Shown here in pieces: positions 12,730 to 21,482 of a DNA stretch of 64,000 nucleotides. Source of the stretch: Lindgomyces ingoldianus (Eukaryota; Ascomycota; Dothideomycetes; Pleosporales; Lindgomycetaceae); contig NW_022985187.1 in the NCBI RefSeq assembly GCF_010093535.1, positions 602,051 through 666,050 on the forward strand. Reading direction: 5' to 3'. The notes beneath the pieces were generated by a model, which saw nothing but the letters and a program-made list of their open reading frames with translations, was not told where the DNA came from and did no database searches. The number at the start of each line of letters is the position of its first letter. Position 1 is the stretch's first letter. The position numbers were made by a program, and so were the translations under genes.

Positions 12730-12771
12730 ATAATTGCTAGTAAAATGCTCTAGTTTACTATAATTATAATA
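12730..12771 (-). pseudogene. Gag zinc-knuckle remnant
   Basis: The minus strand reads YYNYSKLEHFTSNY. Spacing and flanking residues match a CX2CX4HX4C nucleocapsid knuckle in which all three Cys codons became Tyr (TGT to TAT), the expected result of RIP. It lies upstream of the reverse transcriptase on the same strand, as gag should. Confidence 0.7.
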
Positions 12772-14177
12772 GTTACTAGAAGTTGTCTGTCTTTTAGAGG
12801 CAGGTGTCTAGCTAGGTTAACAGTAGGTAGCTAGGGTAGATTAGAGTACTAACATAAGTGCAGGTTAGAGTGCACTAGAATAGTATACTGCCTTAGATAT
12901 ATTACTAGAAACCTTTTAAAATTAATTTATAATAAGTCTAACATTAATTTATTAGGTATAGTTAATAGTTTACTTTAAAATAGCAAAAGTATTCCTTCTT
13001 TTTATATTATAAGCTATTAGGTAGGCTACTATTATCTTAAAAAAGCTTTTTTAAGTATGTTTAAAACTTAAGTTTAGTACTTTTAAGCTAAGCAGTATCT
13101 TTTTTTATAAGTAAAAAAACTATTTTAACTTTAATATAAATTCTTTAATAGTAGCACTAATAAAGTAAGCTTTAAAAGTAAGAAATGCTTTTTTTTTTAC
13201 TTATTCTTAGAGTTTAAAACACTTATTACACCTCTATTTTTTATTACTAGTAATAAAGTAAGTTTATAAAAGCTTAATTATTTCTTTTATATTTCTAAAC
13301 TAAAAGTTGTCTAATTTAGCTAGGTATCTAGGCTCTAGGTATTCCTTTGTAATACTAGTAGTGTGTCCCTATACTAACACTATGCGTGTGCGCTTACTCT
13401 AATAGTAATCTAAATTAATGTTAAGTTTATCTATAATAAAAGCTTACTATTATTTAAACATAAGTTTTTTACTATCTGTAAGGTTCTTAATTTTAAGTAT
13501 ATATTTAGTAAGGTAGCTTTAAAGAAGCTTAAAGGTGCCTAAAAAGTCTTTTACTATTAATATAGTAAAAGTAATTTAAAGTATTATTAGAGGTAATTTA
13601 GTAGTTAGTAAAAGATAATTAAAACTAATAGTTTTTAATCTAGTTAGCTACTTAATTTATGCTTTTAATTAAGTAACTTAGTTTTTAAGAGCTATACTGC
13701 TAGAGTTTAACTTTAAATTTAGTATGTTTTTAGCTTTACATCTTATAAAAAAAGTTTAGCTATTAAAGTTAGTAGTTATTTAGCTTTAGTAGTAAGCATC
13801 TTGCCTTAGCTATAGCTAGAGCGTGTTGCAAGCTTTATACTAAGGTCTAAGAGTAGTTAAAAGTTAAGCATTAGTAGTTATCTTTAATTTAAATAAGTTA
13901 TTAGTAGTTTTTAGGTTTCTACTTTAGTGCACTTTTTATAACTTTTTTAAAAGTAATTTTAATTATAAAGAATAAAAAGTTCTAAACTTAAAGGCTTTAG
14001 TTAATAAAAAGTTTTTAAAATTCTATTTATAATAACTAAATAATTTAATATAATAGTGTGTAAAAACTATAACCTAAACTAAATTAAACACTTTTTAAAG
14101 TTAGACATAATTAAATAAATAATTAGTGTAATATTATAATAAAGCTATTACTAGTAAAAGTAAGTTTTTTAATATAA

Positions 14178-14466
14178 TGTAACAGCGTAGGCAAGACAAT
14201 AGGTCTAAATGCAGAGGGAATCTACTTAGAGGCATATAGAAGTGCGTGGGGACTCTAAACCTAGGAATGCTATTAACACCTATAGGCCTTATATAAAAGA
14301 ATATTAGAAAACTACTAAGCTAGCTATAGAGCAAGGTGCGACTAAATACATAAGGGAATAGGGGTAACTGCAGGGGACTAGGTTAAGTCATGGTTGGGGC
14401 CGATACAGGGACCCTTTGGATAGGATCTAAGCGACCCGAGATGGAACAATTCGTAGAATTGTTACA
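14178..14466 (-). repeat. 5' LTR of the gypsy retrotransposon
   Basis: This 289-bp LTR ends at the CCTAG duplication. Its outer (right) part, from about 14390 to 14466, is GC-rich and close to the solo LTR sequence. The inner part has CpA-to-TpA type changes. This is the mirror image of the pattern in the other LTR. Confidence 0.85.
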
Positions 14467-14471
14467 CCTAG

Positions 14472-15700
14472 TATGTAGGTTAAGCACTGCTCTAAGTTCA
14501 CAATAAAGTTTAATTGCAAGTATAATTACAAGAGAGCGCTATGTAAGAATCTAGAGGTTATCTATAGCTAGTTTTGCCTAGTAGCTAACATAAAAGCTAA
14601 GTACAGTATCTAGAATAAAAACACATATAACTTTAATAAGTTAAGCTTTATAATAGGCTAGATATTAACTAGAGCAGTTATTACAGCTTTAAAGAGATAA
14701 AGACAGCTAAAGGTAATATAGTAAGGTAATAGAGAGTAGACAACAGTTATCTAGGGCATTAATGTAATAAGGTAGGCTATTTTACTCTTTATTATTTTTA
14801 AGAGCTGCTATTACCTCTCTGCCTAGTACAAGAAGAAAAATTTGCCTTAAAACTAGGTTATTACAGTCTCTAAGAATAGCTAGACAACAAATAAGCTTAG
14901 GCTGCAGTAGTTAAAGCACTTTAATAAGCATATAAAAAAAAAGTTATAAGCACTTATTAGCTTTTTATTATTAACAGCTATAAGAGCTATAACTTACTTA
15001 ATTTCTAACAGTACTGTAAAAAGAACAAGATTATTACTATTTACATGCCTTTACACTTATTACACCTTTTATAGCTTTTTAATATAGGTTGTTTTACCTT
15101 TTTAAAAAAGTGTATAGGCGCTAAGCTAAAGATCTTATATGTAACTAGATTACTTATATTATAAAACTTAAGTTCCTACTATGCTTTTTACACGCCTATA
15201 ATGTAGTAATTACTTTTAGTAATATTTAAAAAGGGTTTTAAGCCGCTAGTTTAGTCTTATTTAACTTAAAATAGGTTAAAATAGCCCTTAATATCTAGTT
15301 GCGTACTTTATTACTACTACTACCTATTAATAATAAGCCCTAGTAGTTGTAAACCCTAAGTAATACTTTTAAATTTAGGTTATAATTAATGCTTATAAAA
15401 GTAAGAATTTAGAGGCATGTAGATAGCTTACTAATATCTATAGTAAAGGCCTTTAAAAAGGTCTTAAAGGGGGCAGCAATTATTACGCATAAGCTAGTGT
15501 TAGCGTAAAAGAAGATTATAGAGCTTTAAGTAGCAAATAAAGCTGCTACGCAATATAAATTACATAAAAAGAAGCAAATTTAAGCAAAAAAAACTTTAAT
15601 AGTTAAAAATAAAGCTTATCTAACTACTCTAAGGAAGTTTAAAGCGTGTAGTAATAAGAAAAAGCTAAAGACGCAGGTGCGTGCTAAAAAAAGTAAGCTA
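14472..15700 (+). pseudogene. pogo/Fot1-type transposase remnant of the family B element
   Basis: The frame is broken throughout, but 14482-14640 on the plus strand still shows the KFNxKYNYxxAL...EVI block and the YNFNK block of a CENP-B/pogo-type transposase. The upstream part of the gene is at about 7100-7302, on the other side of the retrotransposon. The C-terminal basic tail is near 15500-15700. It is inactivated by both stops and the insertion. Confidence 0.7.
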
Positions 15701-16213
15701 AGTTAAAGGTAATATAGGCAGTGTAATTAGACTAGGCATAACTTGCGTACGTGTAAGAAAGTAGTAGAAGTAGACTCTAAATAATATCTTGTATTGTATT
15801 ACTCTATACAGGGCTAAAGTAGGCTGTTTTGCGCTAGAATAGGGTGGTTTTAGTGGGGGCTTGGCAAAAGTGGCTGGCCAACCCGTGTGGCCGGCCAACC
15901 TGTTAGGTACGTTATACTTAATAGCTTTAAAAAAGTTTAAAGCGCACAGTAATAAAAAAAAAGTAAAAAAGTAAGTGTAAGCTAAAGTAAGTAAGCTATT
16001 CTAAAGGCGCTATAAATAGTGTAATTAGACTAGGCATAACACATAAATATATAAGTAAGAAGTAGAAGTAGTATCTAAATAATATTCTAAGCTGTACTGT
16101 ACTATATAGTGCTAGAGCAGGTTGTTATAGGCTATAATAGAGTTTGTTAGGGTAGAGTCTTAGCAAAAGTAAGTAACTTAGGTGTGTAAGCAACTCGCCT
16201 GTAAAGTATGTTA

Positions 16214-16567
16214 TTATAAAATATATTTATTTACTTTAAAAATCTAGAAGAATTATAAAAGTAGTAAAAAGAGTTCTAAACTAATTGGACATTAATTTAG
16301 CTCTTTTTTAAACTAATAAGAGAAATGGCTTGGCAAGATGTACAGTGATTAAGAGAGATGGTCCCTCATCTCGCTGGGGCGGAACGTCGAGCATCTCAGA
16401 TGTGGCTGAGGCGGTAGAGTATGACTAACCGCCAAGAGTGGCTGTTTGCGACAAGGGTGCCAACGTGCCACATGTCTGCTGTTGGCCCGATGTGAATGCG
16501 TTCCACAGACTCTGACTGATTAGATAAAGACAGCGCACCACCTCACTCAGCACTCATATATACCAGG
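16214..16567. promoter_or_regulatory. Repeat/gene boundary and APH gene upstream region
   Basis: AT-rich repeat sequence stops sharply at about 16325 and normal composition begins. A TATA-like CATATATACC lies at 16554-16563, immediately before the ATG at 16568. No other element was recognised. Confidence 0.4.
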
Positions 16568-17467
16568 ATGGACCCTTCAGGCGTACATGTTGAAAAGCAT
16601 ATCGAAACGCCAGACTTTCAATACATTTCGCCAGACAACGTCGCATCCTCGATTCAAGAAGTCGTATTTAGGCGCGGGGGCGTTACGATCGCGCGAATTA
16701 GTCCAACCCTTCTTGTCAAATATGGTGACGATGTCCACATCATTGAAGCCAAAACTCTACGCTACATCGCTCAAAATACTTCGATTCCTGTCCCTCGAGT
16801 CTTTGCTGCCTACACACATGGGCCATTTGACCGAGACGAGGAATGGTCCTCGAAGTATGACACTTACATCTTCATGGACTACCTGGACGGCCAGCCGCTG
16901 GATCAAGCATGGAGTCAACTCAAAGAAAAGGAGAAATCTACTATTCTAGCCGAACTAGGCGACTTTATTGCTCAACTTCGAGCAATTCCGACCAGCGGCT
17001 ATATCGGGTCCATTGACCACGGCCCCTTGAGGGATTCCATTCTAGAGTACTTCCCCGTCAAAGGTAGTAGTTACGAGATATATATATATTTGTGGACTGG
17101 GCTTAACATGAATTCAGGACCGTTCGCCTCGGAGCAAGAGTTCAATACCACCTTAATAGATGCGTTCTGCAAAAGCTTTCGAGGCGAGGTCAGGCCATAC
17201 TTGACGGGCATGCTCAATGCTCACAGCCACAAAATCGTCTTCACACATTCTGATCTACGCCCCGCAAACGTTATCGTCAAGGGTGGTCACGTCCTTGGAA
17301 TCATCGACTGGGAAATGGCCGGTTGGTACCCGGAGCATTGGGAGTTCGTGAAGGCTTTCTATGTATGGCGTTGGCAGAATGACTGGGGCACTCGTCTCCT
17401 CGAGATTATGCAGCCGTACTACTGCGAGCAGGCTGTTCATTCCTGGCTCACGCAAGTCCTGTTATAG
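16568..17467 (+). CDS. APH-family phosphotransferase (kinase-like fold), 299 aa
   Basis: A single-exon protein of the aminoglycoside phosphotransferase/choline kinase-like superfamily. The N-lobe has a LLVKYGDDVHIIEAKTLRYI stretch (residues about 48-68), corresponding to the ATP-binding region. The catalytic loop reads FTHSDLRPANVIV (about 226-238), with the Asp and Asn expected of APH kinases. IIDWEMAGWYPEHWEF (about 246-261) carries the metal-binding Asp of the DFG-like motif. The length of about 300 residues is normal for the large fungal APH family, whose substrates are mostly unknown, so no drug-resistance role should be assumed. It stands alone between two repeat blocks. Its codons show no RIP damage. 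The first ATG of the frame is used. Confidence 0.85.
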   Translation: MDPSGVHVEKHIETPDFQYISPDNVASSIQEVVFRRGGVTIARISPTLLVKYGDDVHIIEAKTLRYIAQNTSIPVPRVFAAYTHGPFDRDEEWSSKYDTYIFMDYLDGQPLDQAWSQLKEKEKSTILAELGDFIAQLRAIPTSGYIGSIDHGPLRDSILEYFPVKGSSYEIYIYLWTGLNMNSGPFASEQEFNTTLIDAFCKSFRGEVRPYLTGMLNAHSHKIVFTHSDLRPANVIVKGGHVLGIIDWEMAGWYPEHWEFVKAFYVWRWQNDWGTRLLEIMQPYYCEQAVHSWLTQVLL

Positions 17468-18316
17468 TATCTCTATAACCCCTTCGTATTCGATAACCCA
17501 ACACAGAACCAATATAGTGCTGGTGGATAACAAATGATGGTTCCATACGTCACTTTCAATTCCTCCGACCCGACGAAAGCACTACCATCTATATTTCCAG
17601 CTTTCTCTGCTTAGAGACTCTCTCCTCACGAACCAAAGCATTGTAAGGCGATAAACTTGGAACCTACCAGGTGAGACTACACGTGGCTAGGTATTCTCTG
17701 TAGCACTCAAGCTACCATCGGAGGAGATAGGTTGATTCTCGAAGCACCAGAGCCGCGAACCCGTTTAAAGGGAAGGGCCGAGAGGTGTAAAAAAAAGTGT
17801 AAGGAGCGATAGGAAACTCCGCTCCACTTGGGAGCGTCATTGTCCTTTAGTCGAATGGCTGAGAACACGCAGCCGGGAACGCATTGGAATAGCGTAACTT
17901 ACCTCACTTCTCTTCCTATTGTGATTATGGCCTTGCCTGGCGGGCCTAATATAGCTTGACACCAGGCATTCGCCGTTCACAGGGTGTGCAGGGTAGCCCC
18001 TTTGTTATGCTAATACGTTGATGTTGGAGACGAAGGCTCGTAGGGGGTTAAGTACAGCGATCGTCCTTCGAGGGAGGTGCGCCAAAAAGAGTAGGCGAGT
18101 GAGGCACGAAAAGAGGAGAGGGCTGTTAAAGGACTGCTCAAATTGTTCCGTTGTCAAACAATTCACACGTATAAGAAGCGGAGTAGTACGGAACGCACCT
18201 AGATCAAGATGTCTATGCCTGCGTGTATGTGGGAAAATAATAATATTTTTGAGAATTGCCAATAACGACGATAGTGTTGTGTCATAGTCTTGGTTCCTTA
18301 GATCGTTTATCAGTAT
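17468..18316. other. Intergenic, no gene recognised
   Basis: This covers 849 bases between the APH gene and a solo LTR. Short open frames on both strands at 18005-18370 run into the LTR and match no family I know. I see no RNA gene. Confidence 0.4.
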
Positions 18317-18321
18317 GTAGG

Positions 18322-18942
18322 TGTTACGGCCAACGGTCAGACCGTAATGACCCAACTGGCTGTCCCGCACAGCCCGAACGATGTCGGATGGAAGACGCTT
18401 AGCCCCGCACTGAACGAGTCACGTGACAGGACGGATGAGGAATGGCTCCGGCTTTTAGACAAAAGCCTCGCGGAGTGCACCGTCCAATAGGGACCGAAGC
18501 ACTGCAGGCAGTGCAGGCACTGCAGGTGGATGCAGGCAATGCATGCAGCACCTGCAATGCATGCAAGTGCATGCAAAACCCAAGTATATAGTTTTGATCA
18601 CAACCACAGTTAGAAGGGTGTGATTACTGTTTAGTTTATTATTTAGCCCTTACCTATTTAATAAACTAAGAGGCATTAGACCTTCACCCAAAGGACAGTG
18701 CCGCCTTGTATATCTTGCACCATATATACCTCCCCTCCTATCCCTACGGATCAGGTTCACCAGCTCTCCATACAGCTGCTAGGTCAAACCACAAGCCTGC
18801 CTACCCTTCATCCCGCATTACCCTATACTCTGCTCGACGGACTGTACACCCGATCCAGCTAAGTCCTACCCCTTCGTTAACACACCATCATAGGCCGACG
18901 TACTCCCGAAAATACCATTTCGCCGGAGTAAGGATTGTAACA
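18322..18942. repeat. Solo LTR, 621 bp
   Basis: It starts TGTTACGG, ends TTGTAACA, and is flanked by the exact 5-bp duplication GTAGG at 18317-18321 and 18943-18947. It contains a GTCACGTGAC palindrome at 18418-18427, a TGCA/GCAGG-rich low-complexity block at about 18500-18580, and a TATA-like CATATATACC at about 18720. It is unrelated in sequence to the 289-bp LTR family. There is little RIP bias. No internal region is present. Confidence 0.8.
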
Positions 18943-18947
18943 GTAGG

Positions 18948-19690
18948 CTCGTACCAGGGTTGCCGTTTATTATAGTAATAGTAATTACTATGCAACCTTT
19001 TAGCTCTAGTAATTACTATTTACTAACAATAGTTGTCGCGTACAGCTATCCGTCTACATATATCCTTCTGCTGTGCTAGCTGGGAGGTTGACCTTTTAGC
19101 AAACGCAACAGTTATGGGCCTAGCGCTTTAATAACCTAGGACAATTCTCCCTGCGTAACTATAGCGCTGGCGAAAGCTGTTTAGAAGCTCTCTTATCCTT
19201 ATCACCTCTAAAGCCCACGTTATGGCTAATTAAGATGCTCCTCTCCTGACAGGAGCGTACTAGCTTAAGGACCACGCGAGCTAGCCTCTCTAGTTTATCC
19301 AGCTCTAGTTCTATGCTCTCAGCAAAAACCTATAGGATATGATTAATCTAGATAGACTAGACGCTCTAAATCCTATAGACAGCGCTCTAGAGATGCCTAC
19401 ACTTAAAGTAATTACTACTAAGAACCTCTTAGAGAAGGCTAACATACAGTACTAAACTAATATTACTAAGTACTAAGCTTAATTAAGTAACTAGGCTTTC
19501 TGTGCAACACGTCTTTAGACAATCTAGAACTAGGTTAATGTAACTGTCACACTAAAGCTTCTTAGACCTATAATAATACAGCTTATGTTAAAGAACTAAT
19601 CTACTCTATAGGCACTTATATAAGCCTTAAAATAAAAGCTAGCACTAATAAATATAAGCATAAAAATTTTTATATAAGTAAAGTATAGCA
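18948..19690. other. AT-rich degenerate repeat sequence
   Basis: The sequence is rich in TA dinucleotides, with no open frames, and continues on the far side of the solo LTR to about 20280. It looks like an old mutated mobile element, but no terminal repeats or protein motifs could be identified. Confidence 0.4.
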
Positions 19691-19695
19691 CTATA

Positions 19696-19984
19696 TGTAA
19701 CGATCCTCATGAATCGTTCCATCTCGAGTCGCCCGGAACCTCCGGAAGGCCCTCGTATCGGCCCCGACCTCGACCTGGCCCCGACCCCTGCTGTTACCCC
19801 TATTCCCTCATGTATTTAGTCGCACCTCGCCCCCGTAGCTAGCTCGGTAGTTTTCTGATATCCTTTCGTACAAGGCCTATAGGTGTCAATGGCATTCCCA
19901 GGTTCAGAGTCCCCACGCACTCCCATATGCCTCTGAGTGGACTCCCACCGTATTCGGACCCATTGTCTTGCCTGCGCCGTTACA
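19696..19984 (+). repeat. Solo LTR of the gypsy family, 289 bp, un-mutated
   Basis: It has the same length as, and is reverse-complementary to, the LTRs of the retrotransposon at 7303-14466. It is flanked by a CTATA duplication at 19691-19695 and 19985-19989. It is GC-rich with intact CpG and CpA sites and so gives the best view of the family's unmutated LTR. It is inserted in AT-rich decayed sequence. Confidence 0.88.
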
Positions 19985-19989
19985 CTATA

Positions 19990-20324
19990 ACTCTAAAAGC
20001 TTAGTACTAGCAGTAGCACTTCTTATACACTAAGGTAAGGACCTATAAGATTCTTAACGTAGAAGGCTAGCTAGCTGCATAAGACTTCCTAGACGCCCTA
20101 GCTCTAAAGCTTGCACTAGACTAGGCGCGCTCTATGCACTAAAAAGTTATAGAGGCTAGTGCACTTAGTAAGAAACTTTTAAGAATTTAGAAAATTAGTA
20201 AGATCTTTTTAATAATGCTTTAAAAGCACTCTTTACATATAAGTAACTAAGGCATAGGTATATTTATAACACTTAGTAAATAACGTACATTCAGGTATAT
20301 ACAATTCTCACGAAAATCTCTGGT
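19990..20324. other. AT-rich degenerate repeat, continuation, up to the 5S gene
   Basis: It continues the repeat sequence interrupted by the solo LTR and ends near 20280, where composition becomes normal just before the 5S rRNA gene. No recognisable coding motif. Confidence 0.35.
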
Positions 20325-20443
20325 ACATACGACCATAGGACCAAGCAAAGTCTGAACCCCGTTCGATCTTCGATAGACAACCTTGGTACCGGTGGATTAG
20401 TAGTTAGGTGGGTGACCACTAGCGAATACCTACTGTTGTATGT
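20325..20443 (+). rRNA. 5S ribosomal RNA gene (divergent variant)
   Basis: The ends ACATACGACCATA and GTTGTATGT are the conserved fungal 5S termini and pair as helix I. The internal control block ATTAGTAGTTAGGTGGGTGA (about 20398-20417) is near the fungal consensus, with a G-to-A change. The middle differs from common 5S sequences. Yet helix II (GGACCAAG with CTTGGTACC, keeping the typical bulged A) and helix III (GTCT...GAA with TTC...AGAC) still pair, so the differences are compensated. A run of five T (20443-20447) forms the RNA polymerase III terminator. A single dispersed copy is the normal arrangement in Pezizomycotina. It could be a minor 5S type or a young pseudogene. Confidence 0.82.
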
Positions 20444-20760
20444 TTTTGTCTGTTTTGGCGATCCAAAAACGCTTCATACTGTTAGAATTAGTACATTAAC
20501 GCGTGGAGGATGTGCTACCCACCAACTTCAGACCGTTAATATAGAATAGTGATAAAGCAGGGTAGCGTTGTTGTATTAAGGAATATTATTACACGGTAAA
20601 AAATCGCTTTCCGCAGACTTCGTGACAAGGTGGCTGGCTTTGCATAAATTTTTCGCTAGAGATCTCTTGAGGTCGTGCTGCTTACCATAATAGTATTAAT
20701 AGCAGCGCAGAAATAAAATAAAAAAGGTAATTCTTGTGCAAGCTTCAAATTGTTTGAAGG
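20444..20760. other. Intergenic, nothing recognised
   Basis: Region between the 5S gene and a weak minus-strand open frame. No motif or RNA fold was recognised. Confidence 0.3.
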
Positions 20761-21321
20761 TCAAAATACCTCCAACATCTTCCGGCACGCAGGAGGGAGG
20801 TTACAATACTCGCGCTCAGCGTTGAGGTTTGGCAAGTACGTAAGTCGAACGTCGGATACCAATCCGAAAGTGGGCCTTTCCGGATTTGGACATGATAGGT
20901 TATCATGTTCTTGTGCGAGGCTGATTGTGACAGAACCTCGTGGAGAGATCGTGGGCTGTGCGGGGATCGAGTGCAGGTTGCGGGTGAAACGTGAATCTTC
21001 ACTGGAATATCGACAATCTTGCGTTGCAAACGTTCCTCGGCCACTTATAGTAACGATACTTTCAGAATCGACGCCCGTAGTTGGTTCCTGATCTTTGACA
21101 TGTTCACTGGAGGTAGCGCTGCCCTCTTCTCGATGTGTGGTAAAATGATACGACTTCTCTTTGATTAGGAGCGCCACGCGGAAAGGCGTATTTTTTGACA
21201 AAGGGTATGGGGCAACAATGAAATGATGTAAAGAAGAAAGATATTGAGGGGTTTGAAAGACACAGTGGTCCAAGAATGCTTGGTAGTCTTCCAGGGTCAG
21301 AAGACACAATACGCTTCGCAT
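20761..21321 (-). CDS. Hypothetical protein, 186 aa (weak)
   Basis: An ATG-started open frame of normal base composition between the 5S gene and a fold-back transposon. The product is hydrophilic, with no membrane segment, repeats or domain that I recognise. Residues 95-140 are rich in Ser, Thr and Arg. A different plus-strand frame is also open over part of it, which weakens the case. It could be an orphan gene, part of a larger spliced gene, or chance. Its upstream side is only about 160 bases from the transposon insertion at 21483. Confidence 0.3.
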   Translation of the reverse strand: MRSVLCLLTLEDYQAFLDHCVFQTPQYLSSLHHFIVAPYPLSKNTPFRVALLIKEKSYHFTTHREEGSATSSEHVKDQEPTTGVDSESIVTISGRGTFATQDCRYSSEDSRFTRNLHSIPAQPTISPRGSVTISLAQEHDNLSCPNPERPTFGLVSDVRLTYLPNLNAEREYCNLPPACRKMLEVF

Positions 21322-21482
21322 CGCAAGAACCTTTAGGTCTTTAGATGTTATCTTTTGGCGATACAGATGCTATAATTCTATCGGCTATTCAGATCAAGAT
21401 TCCGTCCGTCACGAAGGAAGGCGGGAACAATCTTCTCATTAAGGGCCCTTAGCTGGCGTATATAGACATATCGGAACAATTA

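Larger units (their letters stand above)
7303..14466 (-). mobile_element. Ty3/gypsy-type LTR retrotransposon, complete in structure, RIP-inactivated
   Basis: Two 289-bp LTRs (TG...CA) at 7303-7591 and 14178-14466 are flanked by the 5-bp duplication CCTAG at 7298-7302 and 14467-14471. The coding strand is minus. A polypurine tract (AAAAAGGGGAGTAG on the minus strand) abuts the 7591 LTR. A gag zinc-knuckle relic lies at 12730-12771. A reverse transcriptase relic lies at 11159-11170 (YLDN) followed by SFLRFTRFY at 10904-10933. Gag before RT, together with the SFLGFxNFY-like motif, is typical of Ty3/gypsy. No frame over about 60 codons survives. Integrase was not located. Confidence 0.88.
6898..15912 (+). 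mobile_element. Full-length pogo-like transposon (family B), split by an LTR retrotransposon
   Basis: Terminal repeats of family B lie at 6898 and 15912, with TA duplications at 6896-6897 and 15913-15914. Without the 7164-bp retrotransposon and its 5-bp duplication the element is about 1846 bp, the usual Fot1/pogo size. The transposase ran on the plus strand. At 14482-14640 the relic reads KFNCKYNYKRALCKNLEVI then KAKYSI and YNFNK. This fits the pogo pattern of an N-terminal helix-turn-helix followed by the first catalytic Asp, here changed to Asn by a GAT-to-AAT change. The left terminal repeat has one GGTTGGCCGGCC unit, the right has two. Confidence 0.8.
6738..16211. mobile_element. Fold-back derivative of family A 3' ends, about 457 bp net, interrupted
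   Basis: The left arm 6738-6896 is the inverted 3' end of family A. The right arm 15915-16211 is the same 3' end in plus orientation. Family A terminal repeats and TA duplications (6736-6737 and 16212-16213) bound it. The interior is occupied by the family B element at 6898-15912, so the original insertion was only about 457 bp. It carries no transposase core. It is the mirror image, in logic, of the fold-back made from 5' halves at 2007-4976. Confidence 0.7.

Noticed and set aside
15698..15898. Open frame over the right end of the family B element
   Set aside because: It lies across the terminal repeat and the decayed transposase tail on the wrong strand; it is a by-product of the repeat.
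16568..17467. Reading the APH gene as an antibiotic-resistance determinant
   Set aside because: The APH fold is shared by many fungal kinases of unknown substrate; the sequence gives no evidence for aminoglycoside use.
18005..18370. Open frames on both strands before the 621-bp solo LTR
   Set aside because: They overlap each other and run into the LTR; no motif or splice structure supports a gene.
18500..18580. TGCA/GCAGG-rich block as a CRISPR array or satellite
   Set aside because: The units are short, irregular and without unique spacers, and lie wholly inside a solo LTR.
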